A stretch of DNA of 64,000 bases from Pseudeuparius sepicola (lineage: Eukaryota > Arthropoda > Insecta > Coleoptera > Anthribidae), in assembly GCA_963920635.1 (NCBI GenBank), contig OY987305.1:3263153-3327152 (forward strand), given 5' to 3'. The notes under the pieces were generated by a model. The model was not told the origin of the DNA, ran no database searches, and saw only the letters and a program-made list of their open reading frames with translations. The position numbers and the translations under genes are program-made. Positions 33,524 through 46,800 of the stretch are shown here, piece after piece (the stretch's first letter is position 1; each line of letters begins with the position of its first letter).

Positions 33524-35599
33524 CAGGGTGATCCAAACTCGACGCCCCAGGCCTACAGCGGGAACACGAAAACTCAAAATAAAATTTCGAAAAGGGATTC
33601 TTAAATGGGACATATACTAAGGTCAAATTTTGACTGAAAATTAGCTTTTTTGATGTTTGGGAAAATGGCCGCTGTGACGTCATCGATATTATTTTCCCAG
33701 AAACATACCAGTTTTTCTCTATATCTTGAAAGTCCTTATCATTCTCAACAACTTTTATAGAAATAAATTTTCTGTATCTTTTGTCTTTTCAAATCTACAG
33801 GGTTAAATATGTAAAAAAACATGGAATTTTTTCTAATCATTTTTCGAAATCTAGGTAGCTATGGAAACAATCGATAGTCAGGAGTATGTAAGCGTGCCTT
33901 GCGCACCCTTAAATTTATTCAACTGGAATATTTATTAAATTTCTGAATTGTGCTTGTTACTAACTTGTTTGTTATTATTGTTTGTTACAAAAATTCGTTG
34001 AAAAAAACACTACAAATCTCGAACAGCAAGCTTCAGAAACAAAGAAAAAACGTAATTTCCGCAAATCCATATACAAAATCGAATAATCTCAAGATGACTA
34101 CCATCACCGACCATAGTTTCTGCAAATTTCACTCAATGGCCAAAAATAAATGTTAACAAGTCTCAGTCAACCATAATATTGAACCGAGAGGGTGCTGTAT
34201 CTTCAGAACATACTAAGGTCAAATTTTGACTGAAAATGAGCTTTTTTGATGTTTGGGAAAATGGCCGCTGTGACGTCATCGATATTAATTTCCCAGAAAC
34301 ATACCAGTTTTTCTCTATATATTGAAAGTCCTTATCATTCTCAACAACTTTTATAGAAATAAATTTTCTGTATCTTTTGTCTTTTCAAATCTACAGGGTT
34401 AAATATGTAAAAAAACATGGAATTTTTTCTAATCATTTTTCGAAATCTAGGTAGCTATGGAAACAATCGATAGTCAGGAGTATGTAAGCGTGCCTTGCGC
34501 ACCCTTAAATTTATTCAACTGGAATATTTATTAAATTTCTGAATTGTGCTTGTTACTAACTTGTTTGTTATTATTGTTTGTTACAAAAATTCGTTGAAAA
34601 AAACACTACAAATCTCGAACAGCAAGCTTCAGAAACAAAGAAAAAACGTAATTTCCGCAAATCCATATACAAAATCGAATAATCTCAAGATGACTACCAT
34701 CACCGACCATAGTTTCTGCAAATTTCACTCAATGGCCAAAAATAAATGTTAACAAGTCTCAGTCAACCATAATATTGAACCGAGAGGGTGCTGTATCTTC
34801 AGAACATACTAAGGTCAAATTTTGACTGAAAATGAGCTTTTTTGATGTTTGGGAAAATGGCCGCTGTGACGTCATCGATATTAATTTCCCAGAAACATAC
34901 CAGTTTTTCTCTATATATTGAAAGTCCTTATCATTCTCAACAACTTTTATAGAAATAAATTTTCTGTATCTTTTGTCTTTTCAAATCTACAGGGTTAAAT
35001 ATGTAAAAAAACATGGAATTTTTTCTAATCATTTTTCGAAATCTAGGTAGCTATGGAAACAATCGATAGTCAGGAGTATGTTAGGGTGCCTTGCGCACCC
35101 TTAAATTTATTCAACTGGAATATTTATTAAATTTCTGAATTGTGCTTGTTACTAACTTGTTTGTTATTATTGTTTGTTACAAAAATTTTTTTAAAAAGTA
35201 TTCCAGTTGAATAAATTTAAGGGTGCGCAAGGCACCCTAATTTCTGACTATCAATTGTTTCCATAGCTATCTAGATTTCGAAAAATGATTAGAAAAAATT
35301 CCATGTTTTTTTACATATTTCACCCTGTAGATTTGGAACGACAAAAGATACAGAAAAATTCTTTCTATAAAAGTTGTTGAGAATGATAAGGACTTTCAAT
35401 ATATAGAGAAAAACTGGTATGTTTCTGGGAAAATAATATCGATGACGTCACAGCGGCCATTTTCCCAAACATCAAAAAAGCTAATTTTCGGTCAAAATTG
35501 GACCTTAGTATGTCCCATTTAAGAACCCCTTTCCGAAATTTTATTTTGAGTTTTCGTGTTCCCGCTGTAGGCCTGGGGCGTCGAATTTGGATCACCCCG
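33524..35599. mobile_element. Foldback element with an internal 596-bp tandem expansion
   Basis: The ends CAGGGTGATCC and GGATCACCCCG are flanked by TA. The outer arms, about 400 bp, are 33,524-33,936 and the inverse 35,203-35,599. Between them a 596-bp unit is repeated: TACTAAGGTCAAATTTTGAC recurs at 33,615, 34,211 and 34,807. The third copy stops at about 35,189. Units 1-3 differ at only a few bases. Confidence 0.88.
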
Positions 35600-36299
35600 T
35601 ACCTACATACAAAGCAAAATCAAGTGAATATAACATGTCTGACAAGAAAATATTATGATCATAATAACGAAGAGCGATTCAAACTGTAAAATATGTAGAA
35701 TTCAACCTGAAGATTTTTTTACAGAGGCCCTACAAAATTGTGTTAATTTTGGGTAATGCCTGTGTTGCTGGATATTGATCTTTGTTAATTTGGACTACGG
35801 ACATACTGTATAAGTATGGGATATTTACTAACAAGATTTTCAGTCAAACTGTCCTTTCCTTGGAAGCTATATCTTGTTCTAAAAAACATAAAAATAGATC
35901 ACTCGTTTTCTTAGATTTACCCATTATCTCAATGATGACCTTCCATGTTGTGGGTCATTGCTATATTTTGCCTTATATATGTAAATGTTATCCAAGAATA
36001 ACAGTCCCAATTTAGTACTGATTTTATTGGTGTACTAGTGCGAAGTAACTTGCGTTGTTGAATAATTTGCTGGTTGGTGACTCATTTTTCGTTTAAATAA
36101 TAGGTAAGTCTGTGCTGGAAACTAGTTCTCTCTTAGAGTTTACTTTGTTCGGTTTTTACGATAATTCTGGTCTTCATAACTCAAGGTAATAACAAACGTT
36201 TTATTTACAACCCCTTGTATAAGACATTTACAAAGTGCAATATTGTGATTGTGTAACAAGTTATGTAATAGAGCAGATGTATAATGAATTTTGAATAAT

Positions 36300-38420
36300 C
36301 TCACAGTGAATTATTGAATGTCGGACAAAATCAAAATTGCCATGGAAAATTCAAAACAGTTATCATGAGAATATTATAAATGGAGATTTGACAGTTTACA
36401 TTAAGTGTTGTATTCCCACAATTACATACAATAATATATTGAGAATTCAACAAAGCCAATAATGCTATGGAAATTATCCATAAGTTATATTTTATTGTTT
36501 CTGTCATTTCTTAATAAAAGGGATATTTATGGATGGAACGTGATACTTTATTATGAATTAAATTAAATTATAGGAGGTGTTCCCTAATAATGCTCCAATT
36601 TGGTGCAACACAGCATACTTTCTTTAATAAACTTCTCTTGTAGTTAGTCACGATACCTACCTCGTTTATCTCTCTGATATTGAGATATTTTTTCTTTAAC
36701 TTGATCGATATATTTGAACTCTCCGTATATATCCGGTCGTTCAAAGTGCCCCACAGAAAGAAATCGAGTGGGGTCAAGTCTGGGCTTCTGGCAGGCAATA
36801 AAATTAGTTCCATTTGATCCAATCCACTCTACAAAAGTATCATCTAAATGCCTCTTGACAGTATTTGATTTACCTATGTGCTGGAGCGCCGTCTTGTTGC
36901 CAAACAATCAATAGATCAGAAATTGAGCCGTAAATATTTTGGTCCGGTTTCCAGTTAAACCACCTTCAAAAAATACTGGAACAATTATGTGATTCCGAAA
37001 ATTACCACACCAAACATTTATTAAAGTTCGACCTTGTCGTTGAATTGAAATAAACATCGTGTATTTTCTGATGACAATTAGTGAGTGTTTCTTCTATTAA
37101 AAACGCCACATGTTGTAAAAGTGGCTTCATCAGTCCACAATATAGAATCTGTAATAGCAATAACCATAGGAGTAGTAATAGAATAGTAATGTCTAGTAGT
37201 AGTTAGTTAATAGTAGTATAGTGTAATCTTTATAATTTATAGTGATAAGCCAAACTTATGTATTTTCAACACTCCCTGGACTGAGCTCCATGATATTTGC
37301 AAATAGTTAAAACATGTCGTGGTTTGCAGATCAAAGTTCCCTCCTTCACCAACGTTACATCAAAGATATTGCTATCTTTTTTTATGTCGTGGTTTATTAC
37401 CCTTTTCTTTATTTTTTAAAATTCCAGTAATTCTCAATTTGTTATATTTGAAATACGTGTGATGAGGTAGGACTCCCCTGGGTATATTCGTGCGTATTCG
37501 CGCCTTGCACGCTTCGCATTCTTTTTGCAAGAAACATAAATTCAACAATGTCGTTTTTTTCCTCAGACTAATGAATAAAGGGGACGAATTTGTTTACAAA
37601 TTTAAGTGAATTGTTGACAGGCAAAGTTGTTTATCTATCCCCATGTTTACAAATATTGGTCCTTTACTGACCTGCCCCAAACAGGTTGTCACATCTAAGA
37701 GCAGCAATAACTAGGAATATCATAAATAAAACCGGCAATTTCTTTAGTAGATGCATTGAACGTAAAATTACTTATAAAATTCACGCGGAACAGTAAAGTA
37801 AAATAACTTTTTCGTGTTCAAGAAAGATTATGTATGTGTTTTATTATTGACAAAATGGTTATAGTAGAGAACACCCATTACTCTTCGCACTAATCGGCAA
37901 CGTTGCGGCAGTTTGACAGGGACCAAAGTTGGCGCTTGCTCAAATGGTTTGTTTTCTATTTTGTTTGTTTTGGTTTGTGCTTCGGTATTTGCTTAGTTTT
38001 ACCAGAGAACAAACGCTAAATTCGAGTTTTTCGTGCGGTTCCAAGTTTAAAATATTAAACATTACTAAAAAGGTGCATAAAGTGCAAGTGCCTTTCTTCT
38101 AATGAGAAAAAAAGAGAATATTTCGTTCCATAGGTAGTATTTGTAAATACATTTATCTCTTTCATAAAGTGAGAGGGTTCAGCTTACTGTTTACATCTGT
38201 ATAAAGAGGCTATAATGCGGTGTCCCTTTTATTATTCATTAGTCTGAGTTTTTTTCACTAATATTATAACAATAATATACCATTTTCACTCCACGATGTG
38301 GTAACACAACAATTAATACCTGATACAAACTGTCAAAGTCAAGCTCTGATTCTCGTAATAGTTGTTTTGAATTTTCCATGGTAATTTTTTTTTGTCAGAG
38401 ATTCAACAATTCAAAGGACC
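36300..38420. mobile_element. Long-TIR element enclosing a decayed DDE transposase
   Basis: 36,300-36,430 (CCATGGAAAATTCAAAACAG, TTTGACAGTTT) is repeated in inverse at 38,290-38,420. The minus-strand transposase remnant at 36,568-37,160 lies between. A further inverted pair (CTCAGACTAATGAATA at 37,563 and inverse at 38,235) is nested inside. Confidence 0.55.
36568..37160 (-). pseudogene. Mariner-like DDE transposase remnant
   Basis: Minus-strand reading gives LWTDEATFTTCGVFNRRN, then after stops and shifts WQQDGAPAHIGKSNTVKRHL, then [23 protein letters not shown] and QDGAPAH carry two catalytic Asp residues of the DDE triad; SPDLTPLDFFLWG is the hallmark near the third. At least two stops and one frameshift break it. 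The family cuts and pastes DNA; this copy cannot. Confidence 0.85.
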
Positions 38421-38451
38421 ATTTTGTGTAAACTACTAGAGCAAACATATA

Positions 38452-39170
38452 CAGTGTGGTCATTTAAGTGTGCAACATATGGGATTTTTTTTTATTAATT
38501 ACACAACGAAAATACAAATATTCCCGAAAGTTGGTGCATGTTCGATAATGATATTAGGCGCACTTAGAATGGTTGCAAGTCAAACAGCATACAGGGTAGG
38601 TAAAAAAATATACAAATTGTACAAGAGTGAAGTACCCTTATTTCGAAAAATTCAACAAAATGCTATTAGGAAAAGTTGTCTAGAATTAAAAGTTATGCCT
38701 AAATACTAAGACATGGCCTCCTAAGAAAAAAAAATATATTTTTTAAAAACGTTAATAATCTTCAAACAAATTTTTGTTTTAATATTCACCCTAAAAAATT
38801 TCATAAATCAATCAAAATTAAATCAATTTCGCATAACTTTGTTCGAATTCAATCATATTTGTAAAAATAACTTAGATTTTTAATTTTTTAGGGAATCACA
38901 ATTTCATGTTTGTTGCAACGATAAAAAACAAAACTTTAAAATTTCGCAAAAATTCTTCTGAACAAGGTAAAACATTAGTAATGATAATGTGTACATTAAA
39001 AAGCTCTCATTTAAGGTGCAAAATTTTTATTTTAAATGTTTATTAAGAAACTGTAGAAATTAATTGACGAAAATTTTTTTCTTAGGAGGCTATGTTTTGG
39101 TATTTAGGCATAGCTTTTAATTCTAAACAACTTTTCTTAATAACCTTTTGCATAAATAAAATAAAAATAA
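38452..39170. repeat. Repeat with CAGTGTGGTCATTTAAG end and inner inverted arms
   Basis: The start TACAGTGTGGTCATTTAAGT is shared with 41,826 and 60,953. 38,650-38,745 is inverse to 39,055-39,160 (GCCTAAATAC...GCCTCCTAAGAAAA type). 38,940-39,050 matches 61,140-61,275 in inverse. No coding sequence. Confidence 0.65.
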
Positions 39171-39599
39171 AATAAATATATAAAACGAACAATATCATTC
39201 TAATAATTCTTAAATAATATAAAATATGAAATAAATAATAATTCTTGAACATAAAATAAATAAAAACATAAGTGTAAAGTGTAGGTACCTATTAGGTAAT
39301 TAAAAGTATACTTTTCTGCATTTTTGTGTAGAAAATAGAAAATTCCCTTATTTGTTCATCGCAGTCTAAATTTTTCGTCTTATCACAGTTTATAGGTACT
39401 TAGTATTGATAAATAATTTAACCTTTCGTTTGCCATCGTTGTTCTATAGATAAGACAAGATAATATTTTTTAATAATTTTTCATAAACTAATCTGATTAT
39501 ATCTCCGCACGAGTCATAATTATGTGCCTGGCATAGTTTTTAATAAGATTTTAAGTGAATATAATCATTGACTAAATGCTCGTCAATGTCAATAGAATA

Positions 39600-40110
39600 A
39601 TAATTAACAATTCATTGAATTCTAATTGGGTTTTTCGACACCAAACTTGTTAAAAGACAACTTTTTAAAGTTGCCTGGAAAATTAATAAATTCTTAACAG
39701 TAAATCAACTAAACTTTGAACTTGTAACTCAAAAAATATCTTCAACAAATTTATTTTCTGAGGTTTCGTTCGGAGAATAAATCTTCCTCATTTCCATTTC
39801 TCAAAGATCATGTCACGTCAAAGTGAAATGACAGATTAATAAATTTCAGGCTAAAATGTCATGACAACAGAAACAACAGCCTAGCCACCTGTCTGATATT
39901 ATTGTACCCTGTGTTTTAGCTAATTATCTATATTAACTTCCATTTCCTAGAATAAATGCTGATTCTTTAATTTTTCGTCTATTTCCTACCTATTTCTTTG
40001 AGAATTGGTTTGGACCTATCCCACAAAATCCTATGATTGTTATTAAAAGAGTGTTCACATATTTTCGACTTGGAAATTTGATTTTGCCTGATATAATTTT
40101 TATGTGAGCC
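39600..40110 (-). mobile_element. PLE copy P4, 3' fragment
   Basis: Minus-strand order: the GIY-YIG C-terminal region (CEHSFNNN...; KESAFIL counterpart) at about 40,110-39,930, then the shared 3' UTR and terminal segment ending at about 39,610 (TAATTGGGTTTTTCGACACC on plus). 5'-truncated. Confidence 0.75.
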
Positions 40111-40689
40111 CAAAAAAATCATCGCTTTTTAAATCAGCGATACAAAAGAAAGTAGAGGTGCTTGGTTACTAAAATGAGCCGTAGGCTAAAATTTTTAGAA
40201 ATATAAAGCAGAGATAGTTTACAAGAGGTATAGGAAATTACAAAATCATAACAGTATAATGTATTTTTCGTCTTTTCTCAATGTAGGGGCCTTCTACCCC
40301 CAAACCATATACAGCCCTGGGCTTATGTATGGGAAAAGCCAGGTCTCGTGGAATCGGTAGTTAGCTACTTGACAATAATAAGTATATTTGTTCAATAAAT
40401 GTATCTATGTTACACATTATTACATGACAATTTTCCAATTTATATTCAATCAATGTTGTATATTCCGCGTTTAGAATATTTTCACTTGGAAATTTTTATT
40501 TTCGTCCAAAAATCCAGGGGGGGAGCAATATCTTCAACGTACAGATGAATAAGATGATGAATAGGAGAACGTTTCAGACGTTATGTTCGCAGACGACGAT
40601 TAAAATGTAGGTGTCGCGTCATAGCGACATAGCAACAAAATGTGATTTATTTTTAGTTATTAGACCAGCTTATACCGCCTACTAAAATT
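40111..40689. other. Intergenic stretch before gelsolin, no gene seen
   Basis: AT-rich, no recognised element or frame. CG content rises from about 40,540 toward the gelsolin promoter. Confidence 0.45.
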
Positions 40690-40870
40690 AACCGCCGGGT
40701 GCTACTAGCGCCCTAGCACCCCCTGAAACCGGCGCTGACTGGTCTAGTCGGCCGCGAAAAACAAAAGCTCGTTTTTCGGACATCAGCCTCGGCCGCCCTA
40801 GATCGATCAAGGCGCCTAGCCCCACCCCTCGACGTTTTGTTTTTTCCGTCAGAGCCAGCTGCGCGCGACG
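40690..40870 (+). promoter_or_regulatory. GC-rich, CpG-dense upstream region of gelsolin
   Basis: From about 40690 the base composition switches abruptly from AT-rich repeat DNA to GC-rich sequence with many CG dinucleotides (for example CCGCCGGGTG, GGCCGCGAAA, CTGCGCGCGACG), continuing through exon 1 to about 41053. No clear TATA box is seen. The position suggests a TATA-less promoter and 5' UTR; the transcription start is not visible. Confidence 0.5.
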
Positions 40871-43800
40871 ATGCGACCAACAGGTGTGCGCTACCTAGCC
40901 CTAGCGATCTGCTCGGCGACGGTAGTGTCAGCGCTGACGACGTTCGGGAAAGCGTCGAAGCCGGCGAGAGCGAGTTCACCAGCCAAGAAAGTCATGGAAC
41001 CGGCTTTTCAGAACGCCGGCCAGCAGGCGGGCATCGAGATCTGGAGGATCGAGGTTAGATGATGTTTTCGAAAAAAAAAATTTTTTTAGATTTTTTTAAA
41101 CGGCGTTAGTGTCTATTTGTTTGCTATTGTTAACGTTAAAACTGGTGGTTAATTTAAAAAATATATATACAAATTTTTCGAAAATATTTTTAAAAATTTT
41201 TCAAATTAGGTATTTTTTTCTAAAATTATATTTTTTATTTTAGTTATACAGTGACCGGCAGAAAGTTGGACACAAAAATTTAATATTTTTAAACTCTAAT
41301 TTCGATTAATTTAAATTTCTAGCTGCTAATCGAACAAAATTAAAGTTTAGTATCAAATTCATGTTGATGATAAGTTGCACTTGCGGTATTTTGTTTTTTG
41401 TAATACACAGGGTGGTCGAAAAAAATCCAAAAAAAGTTTATTTTTTTTACTAGGTGGCTATGACTTTAAATTTTGTAAGTAACTTTTTACCGTATTTTAA
41501 AAAATAGGGGTACCTACTATGCTCTTGAGTTATTTTGACATTTTTGATTCTACCTCGTATCCAAAAAGAGATATTTAAATTTTGATATGTGCGTTTTGAG
41601 TTTGAAATGATGCACCAACTTTTATCAAGAATAAAGTTTTCTGAGAAATTAATAATAAAAAAGTTTTCCATTTGTGTCCAACTTTCTGCCGGTCACTGTA
41701 CACCGTTTTAAGGAAAACGACTTGAATGCCTATTTGCTTGTTATTTCTAAGAAATTAGTTAATTTTCTGCTGACAAATACGCATTTCAAAACGTGTTTAA
41801 AAAAAATCTAACATCTTCTGGAATACAGTGTGGTCACTTAAGTGAGCAACATATGGGACTTTTTTTTTGTTAATTGCACAACCAAAGTACCTACAGATAT
41901 TGCCGAAAGTTGATGCATGTTCAATAATCATATTAGGTGCACTTAGAATGGTTGCAAGTTAAACAGCATACAGGGTGGGTCAAAAAATATAAAAATTGTA
42001 CAAGAGTAACTGTTTTTGAGAAAAACGTAACAAATGTAACTTTTTTCTCCATTCCTACAATAAATTTCCAAAACAATAACAAGGTAACTAAATATTGCCC
42101 GAAATTTCTTTGTGATGCAAACAGACAGTGGTGTAACCAGGGAGGGGCTTTGGGGGTTTTAGCCCCCCCTCCAAAGATCTGTCGCTTGATATTTATTTCT
42201 GAATAAAATTTATTTTAAAACTATAATTTTGCCGTAAATATTACCGAAGAATTTTTTTGAAATAATTGCCCCTCCCCCCAACTTTACATTCTGGTTACGC
42301 CACTGTCAAACAGATCCATTTAATTTTTACCTAATTGGGTTATTCGCCACATAAATGCCTAAACATTTAAAGAACGAAACTTTGAACGTTTAACTCAAAA
42401 AATAATTTCAACAAGTTTGTTTTTACTGATCTTTCGGAGAATAAATCTTCCCCTTTTCTCAAAGATATTATCAAGTCAAAGTGTCATGACAATAGCAAAA
42501 ATAATCTAGCCATCTGTCTGATTGTTGTATCTAATTATCTATACTAACTTCCCTTTGAATAACTGGTAATATTTTACTGTATTCCACTGAACATTGAGAA
42601 ACACAATTAATTGTCCGTATTTCCTAGAATATTCCTTAACCTACTTCTTCTTTGAGAATTGGCTGGGTCTATCATATTAATAAAAGAGTGTTCACATATT
42701 TTTGACTTCGAAATTTGGTTTTGCCTGATTTTTATGTTCTTTTAAATGAACGGCCTACAAGTCTCCCGACAGAGAATTTTCTACATTCACAGGGAATTTT
42801 ATAAATGCAATTTTTTTAACTTTGTACCTCCTTAAATGGTTTCGTTTTAACTAGCATCGATCTTAATGTATTTTTGGTTTTAAATACTGTTCTGGCATTA
42901 AAAAGATTGTCTATGCGTTTTAACTTATCTGATAGTCCAGGAATAAGTATAAGGAATGTTTAAATTTACTGGTCGGTCCACCAGATTTATATCTCTAATT
43001 ATATTAGCATTGTTATTTTGTTGGCAGTCCTGAAAAACTTGCTCGACAAATTCAATAGGGTAACTATTCTTCTTAAGAACATATTTTATATGTTTAATTT
43101 CCTTCTCAAATTTTGTGTTACTAGAACAAATCGTCTTAGCCGTGTCATATAAATTTTTAATTACTCCTTTTTTAACACTAATATGATGATTGTAATTAAA
43201 ATGAAGAAATCTATTATAGTTTGTGCTGGTTTTCCATACATACTAGTTTCTATACTAGATTTTAGTAAAGAAACACCTAAGAAAGGTAATTTATTTAGGC
43301 ATTTATGAATTTTCCTGGCAACTTGAAAAATTTGTCTTTTAATCAGTTTGGTTTAGGTTTCTGTTGCGAAAACCCAATTAAAAATTAAATGAATAGGTTC
43401 AACAAAGTTGAAGTGTCCTCAAAATATCTAGAGAATCACATATTTAACACCTCTTCAAAAATATTATCAAAACTGAATTCAATGACACCTCAAACGATAC
43501 ATCATTCGACTTTTTAAATTGAAAAATATAGTTTCTACTGTTATATCTCACATTTTATCGTGCCAAAAATATGTCCATCAACTAATTGGCTAGTATAATT
43601 TGGCTCAAAAGTGTTCCCTTTTCGTATTACATCCTCCAAATTATAATGTTTCAAAATCAATGATCAAATTGTGATAAAAAAAATCTAAGCAATTGAACTT
43701 AAGCACCCAATTTACTGATTGATTTTTGCGGTTTTGCAATAATATATAAACTATTGCATGGGTTTATATATAACTAAGCATTAGAAAAATTAAAATCTTA

Positions 43801-46800
43801 TCTCCTGGCACGTATACAACAATATATCGTCTTATATGTTATTTTATAGTCTGGTTATCTAATCTTATTTGGCCATATCCGTACTTATAAAGAAAGTGTA
43901 ATAAAATCGTTATTAATTTATAAAACTGCCATAATTTATTGAATCCTAATAGTATTTCAGGTTTTAGTTCCACCATTTTAGTCCTATTTTATAGACATTT
44001 TGAGAAAATAGTTTATACATTCAAAATATTGGGAGCTGCTTATTTACTCAAAGTAAGAACCTTTAAAATTTGTCTGTAAATAGGTTTATGGATCACATAT
44101 ATTATTATTTTATGTCAAAGATGTATTTAGCCAATAATTTATAGAGCTCTAAAATTTACACTTCTGGATTTTAGTATTACTCCATGAGAAAATATTATTT
44201 TGGATGTTGATTGGTATCTCGAGTGCTTTTCAGAAGTTAGTAAGAAAATATACAAAAATAAAAACGTATACATATACAGGGTGATACGTATCTGGGGCTA
44301 AGATCAAAAGTTTGTTATTAGGTATATCTTTAGTTTTATTTTTTATTATTGTTTTTAATTACTAGACCGATTTTATCTCAACTTTCTGGAATTAACTTTT
44401 TTGCAATTTTCTTGTATCTAATAAAATTTCTAAATTATTTGAATTCGGTATCTCAATCCTGCCAGGAATCGGTACCTATCACTTTATCGGATATCAGGTG
44501 TTAGTCATATTTAATTTGTTAAAGATAAAAATGTAATAATTATCTATAATTTTTTTTATTTATATGTCTTCTATTTTTAGATAATATCAATATCATCATT
44601 ATATTTCGAATATAATATACAGGCAGGGTGATTCAGTTTTATTCTGCGACACTTCAATAGGAGATAGAAAGCCAAAAAATAACCGCACTTTCTTCTATAA
44701 ACTATATCATTTTAATGTCTTATAAAAAAGTTACAGGGTGTTAAAGTTGTAAGAAATATGGGGACTTTATTGAATATTTACCAAACTAGTTGAGATATTT
44801 AAGTCATATTTGGGACATGTTATAGTGGTATGGGTTAGTATAAAACCTGTTCATATCAAGCACATTGCACAACCAGTGGCGTAGAAGTGGGTAATTACTA
44901 AGTATAATTGTTTTTAGAAAAAAAAAACGAACCACCTTGTATACCAATAAAATGTATTCAATTTCTTACGTAAATTTTAATTGTAAAGTAAAACGTTCTC
45001 TTTGCATTCTTTCCTATGTGTCATGGTTTCATAGCAAATTAGATTTTTTCGTATTTTTTCGAGGTATTTCTGAAAAATTAAGTTAACAATTCGCTCCATA
45101 AGTAAGACTCCCAAGTAGAAAAAATGTGTCTTACTTTAAATACAGTAACTTTTCCCAATAAACTTACCCACTCAAGGTTTTACTTTTCAAGATACAGAGC
45201 GTAACATTAATTGTATCTTCCTTAAATGTTTTAGACCCTGTATCTTCAAAAGTATAGCCTTAAATATGTAAGTTTATTGGAAAAAGTTACTTTATTTAAA
45301 GTAGCAAACACATTATTTCTACTTTACATGTTACTTATGGAACACATTTTTTAAATATTTTTTCAGAAATACCCCGAAATAATACAAAAAATCACATTTG
45401 CCTTGAAACCAAGACACACGCGAAAAACACCAAGAGGACATTTTTGTTTAAAATTAAAATTTACATAATAAATTGAATACATTTTATTGCCATACAAGGT
45501 GGTTCTTTTTTCTTCTAAAAACAATTATACTAATTAGCCGCTTCTACGCCACTGGTTGTTCAAGGTGTTTGATATTAACAGGTTTTATGCTAACCCATGC
45601 CGTTATAACGTGTACCAAATATGACTTAAATATCTCAACTAGTTTGGTAAATATTCAATAAAGTCCACATATTTCTTACAACTTTAACACCCTGTAACTT
45701 TTTTATAAGACCTTAAAATGATATAGTTTATAGAAGAAAGTGCGGTTATTTTTTGGATTTCTATCACCCGTTGAAGTGTCGCAGAATAAAACTGAATCAC
45801 CCTGTATTATCAACGTACCTATTCTTTGTGCAAAGCAGATAGATCGCTTCCTTCAAGCTTCAAGTACAGACTCATTAAATCTGACTCACTGTGGTAACGT
45901 ATATTCTGGTCGCGGTCACTGATCATTAGGTCCAGTGCGAACCTAGATATTAATTCCGATAAAATAGGCCTAATCCTATGAAAAACCACATCCTGGAAAC
46001 CGAATGCAATAGTTGCAACTGGTTTTTACATATTTGCCATTACCCAACTCAACTGCTGCAAAAGCAGATCATGCAAATCATCAACAAAGCGAAATTCGGG
46101 TTAGCCTTGACTGCAAAATTGTACATTTTAAAACAGGCTCTAGGAAGGCCATGGTTAAGTCATCCGAAACAAAAAATGTCTATTGTTGTTTTCGGACGCA
46201 TACAAATAGGAAAACAAAGTATCTTATAAAACTTTCTTCATGGTTCACCATATTTTGTAAGGGAATTATCGCGGTTTTTCACACTTATAATCTAGCCATT
46301 AAATTTGCCAAACACTTCCTTCAACACACCTAATCAAATATGGACTACCTAATTAACAAATTCTACCTACAGCAAAAACATTTTTTAATGATCGTTGAAT
46401 GAAATGTAATTTGAGTTTGTAGGACGAAACGAAAATAAACATATTCAAAATATTGTGGGTGTTTTCTGTCAAAGTTTGATCAAAGAACATATTTTTTGCC
46501 AGTAGATATTGCAATTCTTTATTTTTGGAAGCGCCCATTATAAATCTCCGTTTTTGAACGTGATTTGTAATTTATAGTTGTCAGCGACGAAACCCAGTTT
46601 TATATAGGATTGCCGCAAGTAGATTTTTTTACCAGCCAATTGTTGAAAAGGAAATATGTAAAAAATTAATATTTCCAAATGTACCTAATCTGTGCAAACA
46701 ATATAGAGGCACCCACTTACTGCTATTAATAAATATTTATTAGCACTCCGCTAAACGGTTAAATCAGAGAACACACAAACTGAAACCGTAGCTTCCTCTG

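Noticed and set aside
33950..34752. Two identical 68-codon plus-strand frames 596 bp apart
   Set aside because: They are identical only because they lie in the 596-bp tandem repeat; no domain, splice context or coding signature.
40713..40979. 88-codon minus-strand frame over gelsolin exon 1
   Set aside because: Shadow frame in GC-rich DNA; the plus-strand exon is supported by signal peptide, splice phase and gelsolin homology.
46013..46333. 106-codon plus frame in gelsolin intron 1
   Set aside because: Overlaps another frame, has no gelsolin-like or other signature, and no donor joining to exon 2 in phase was identified.
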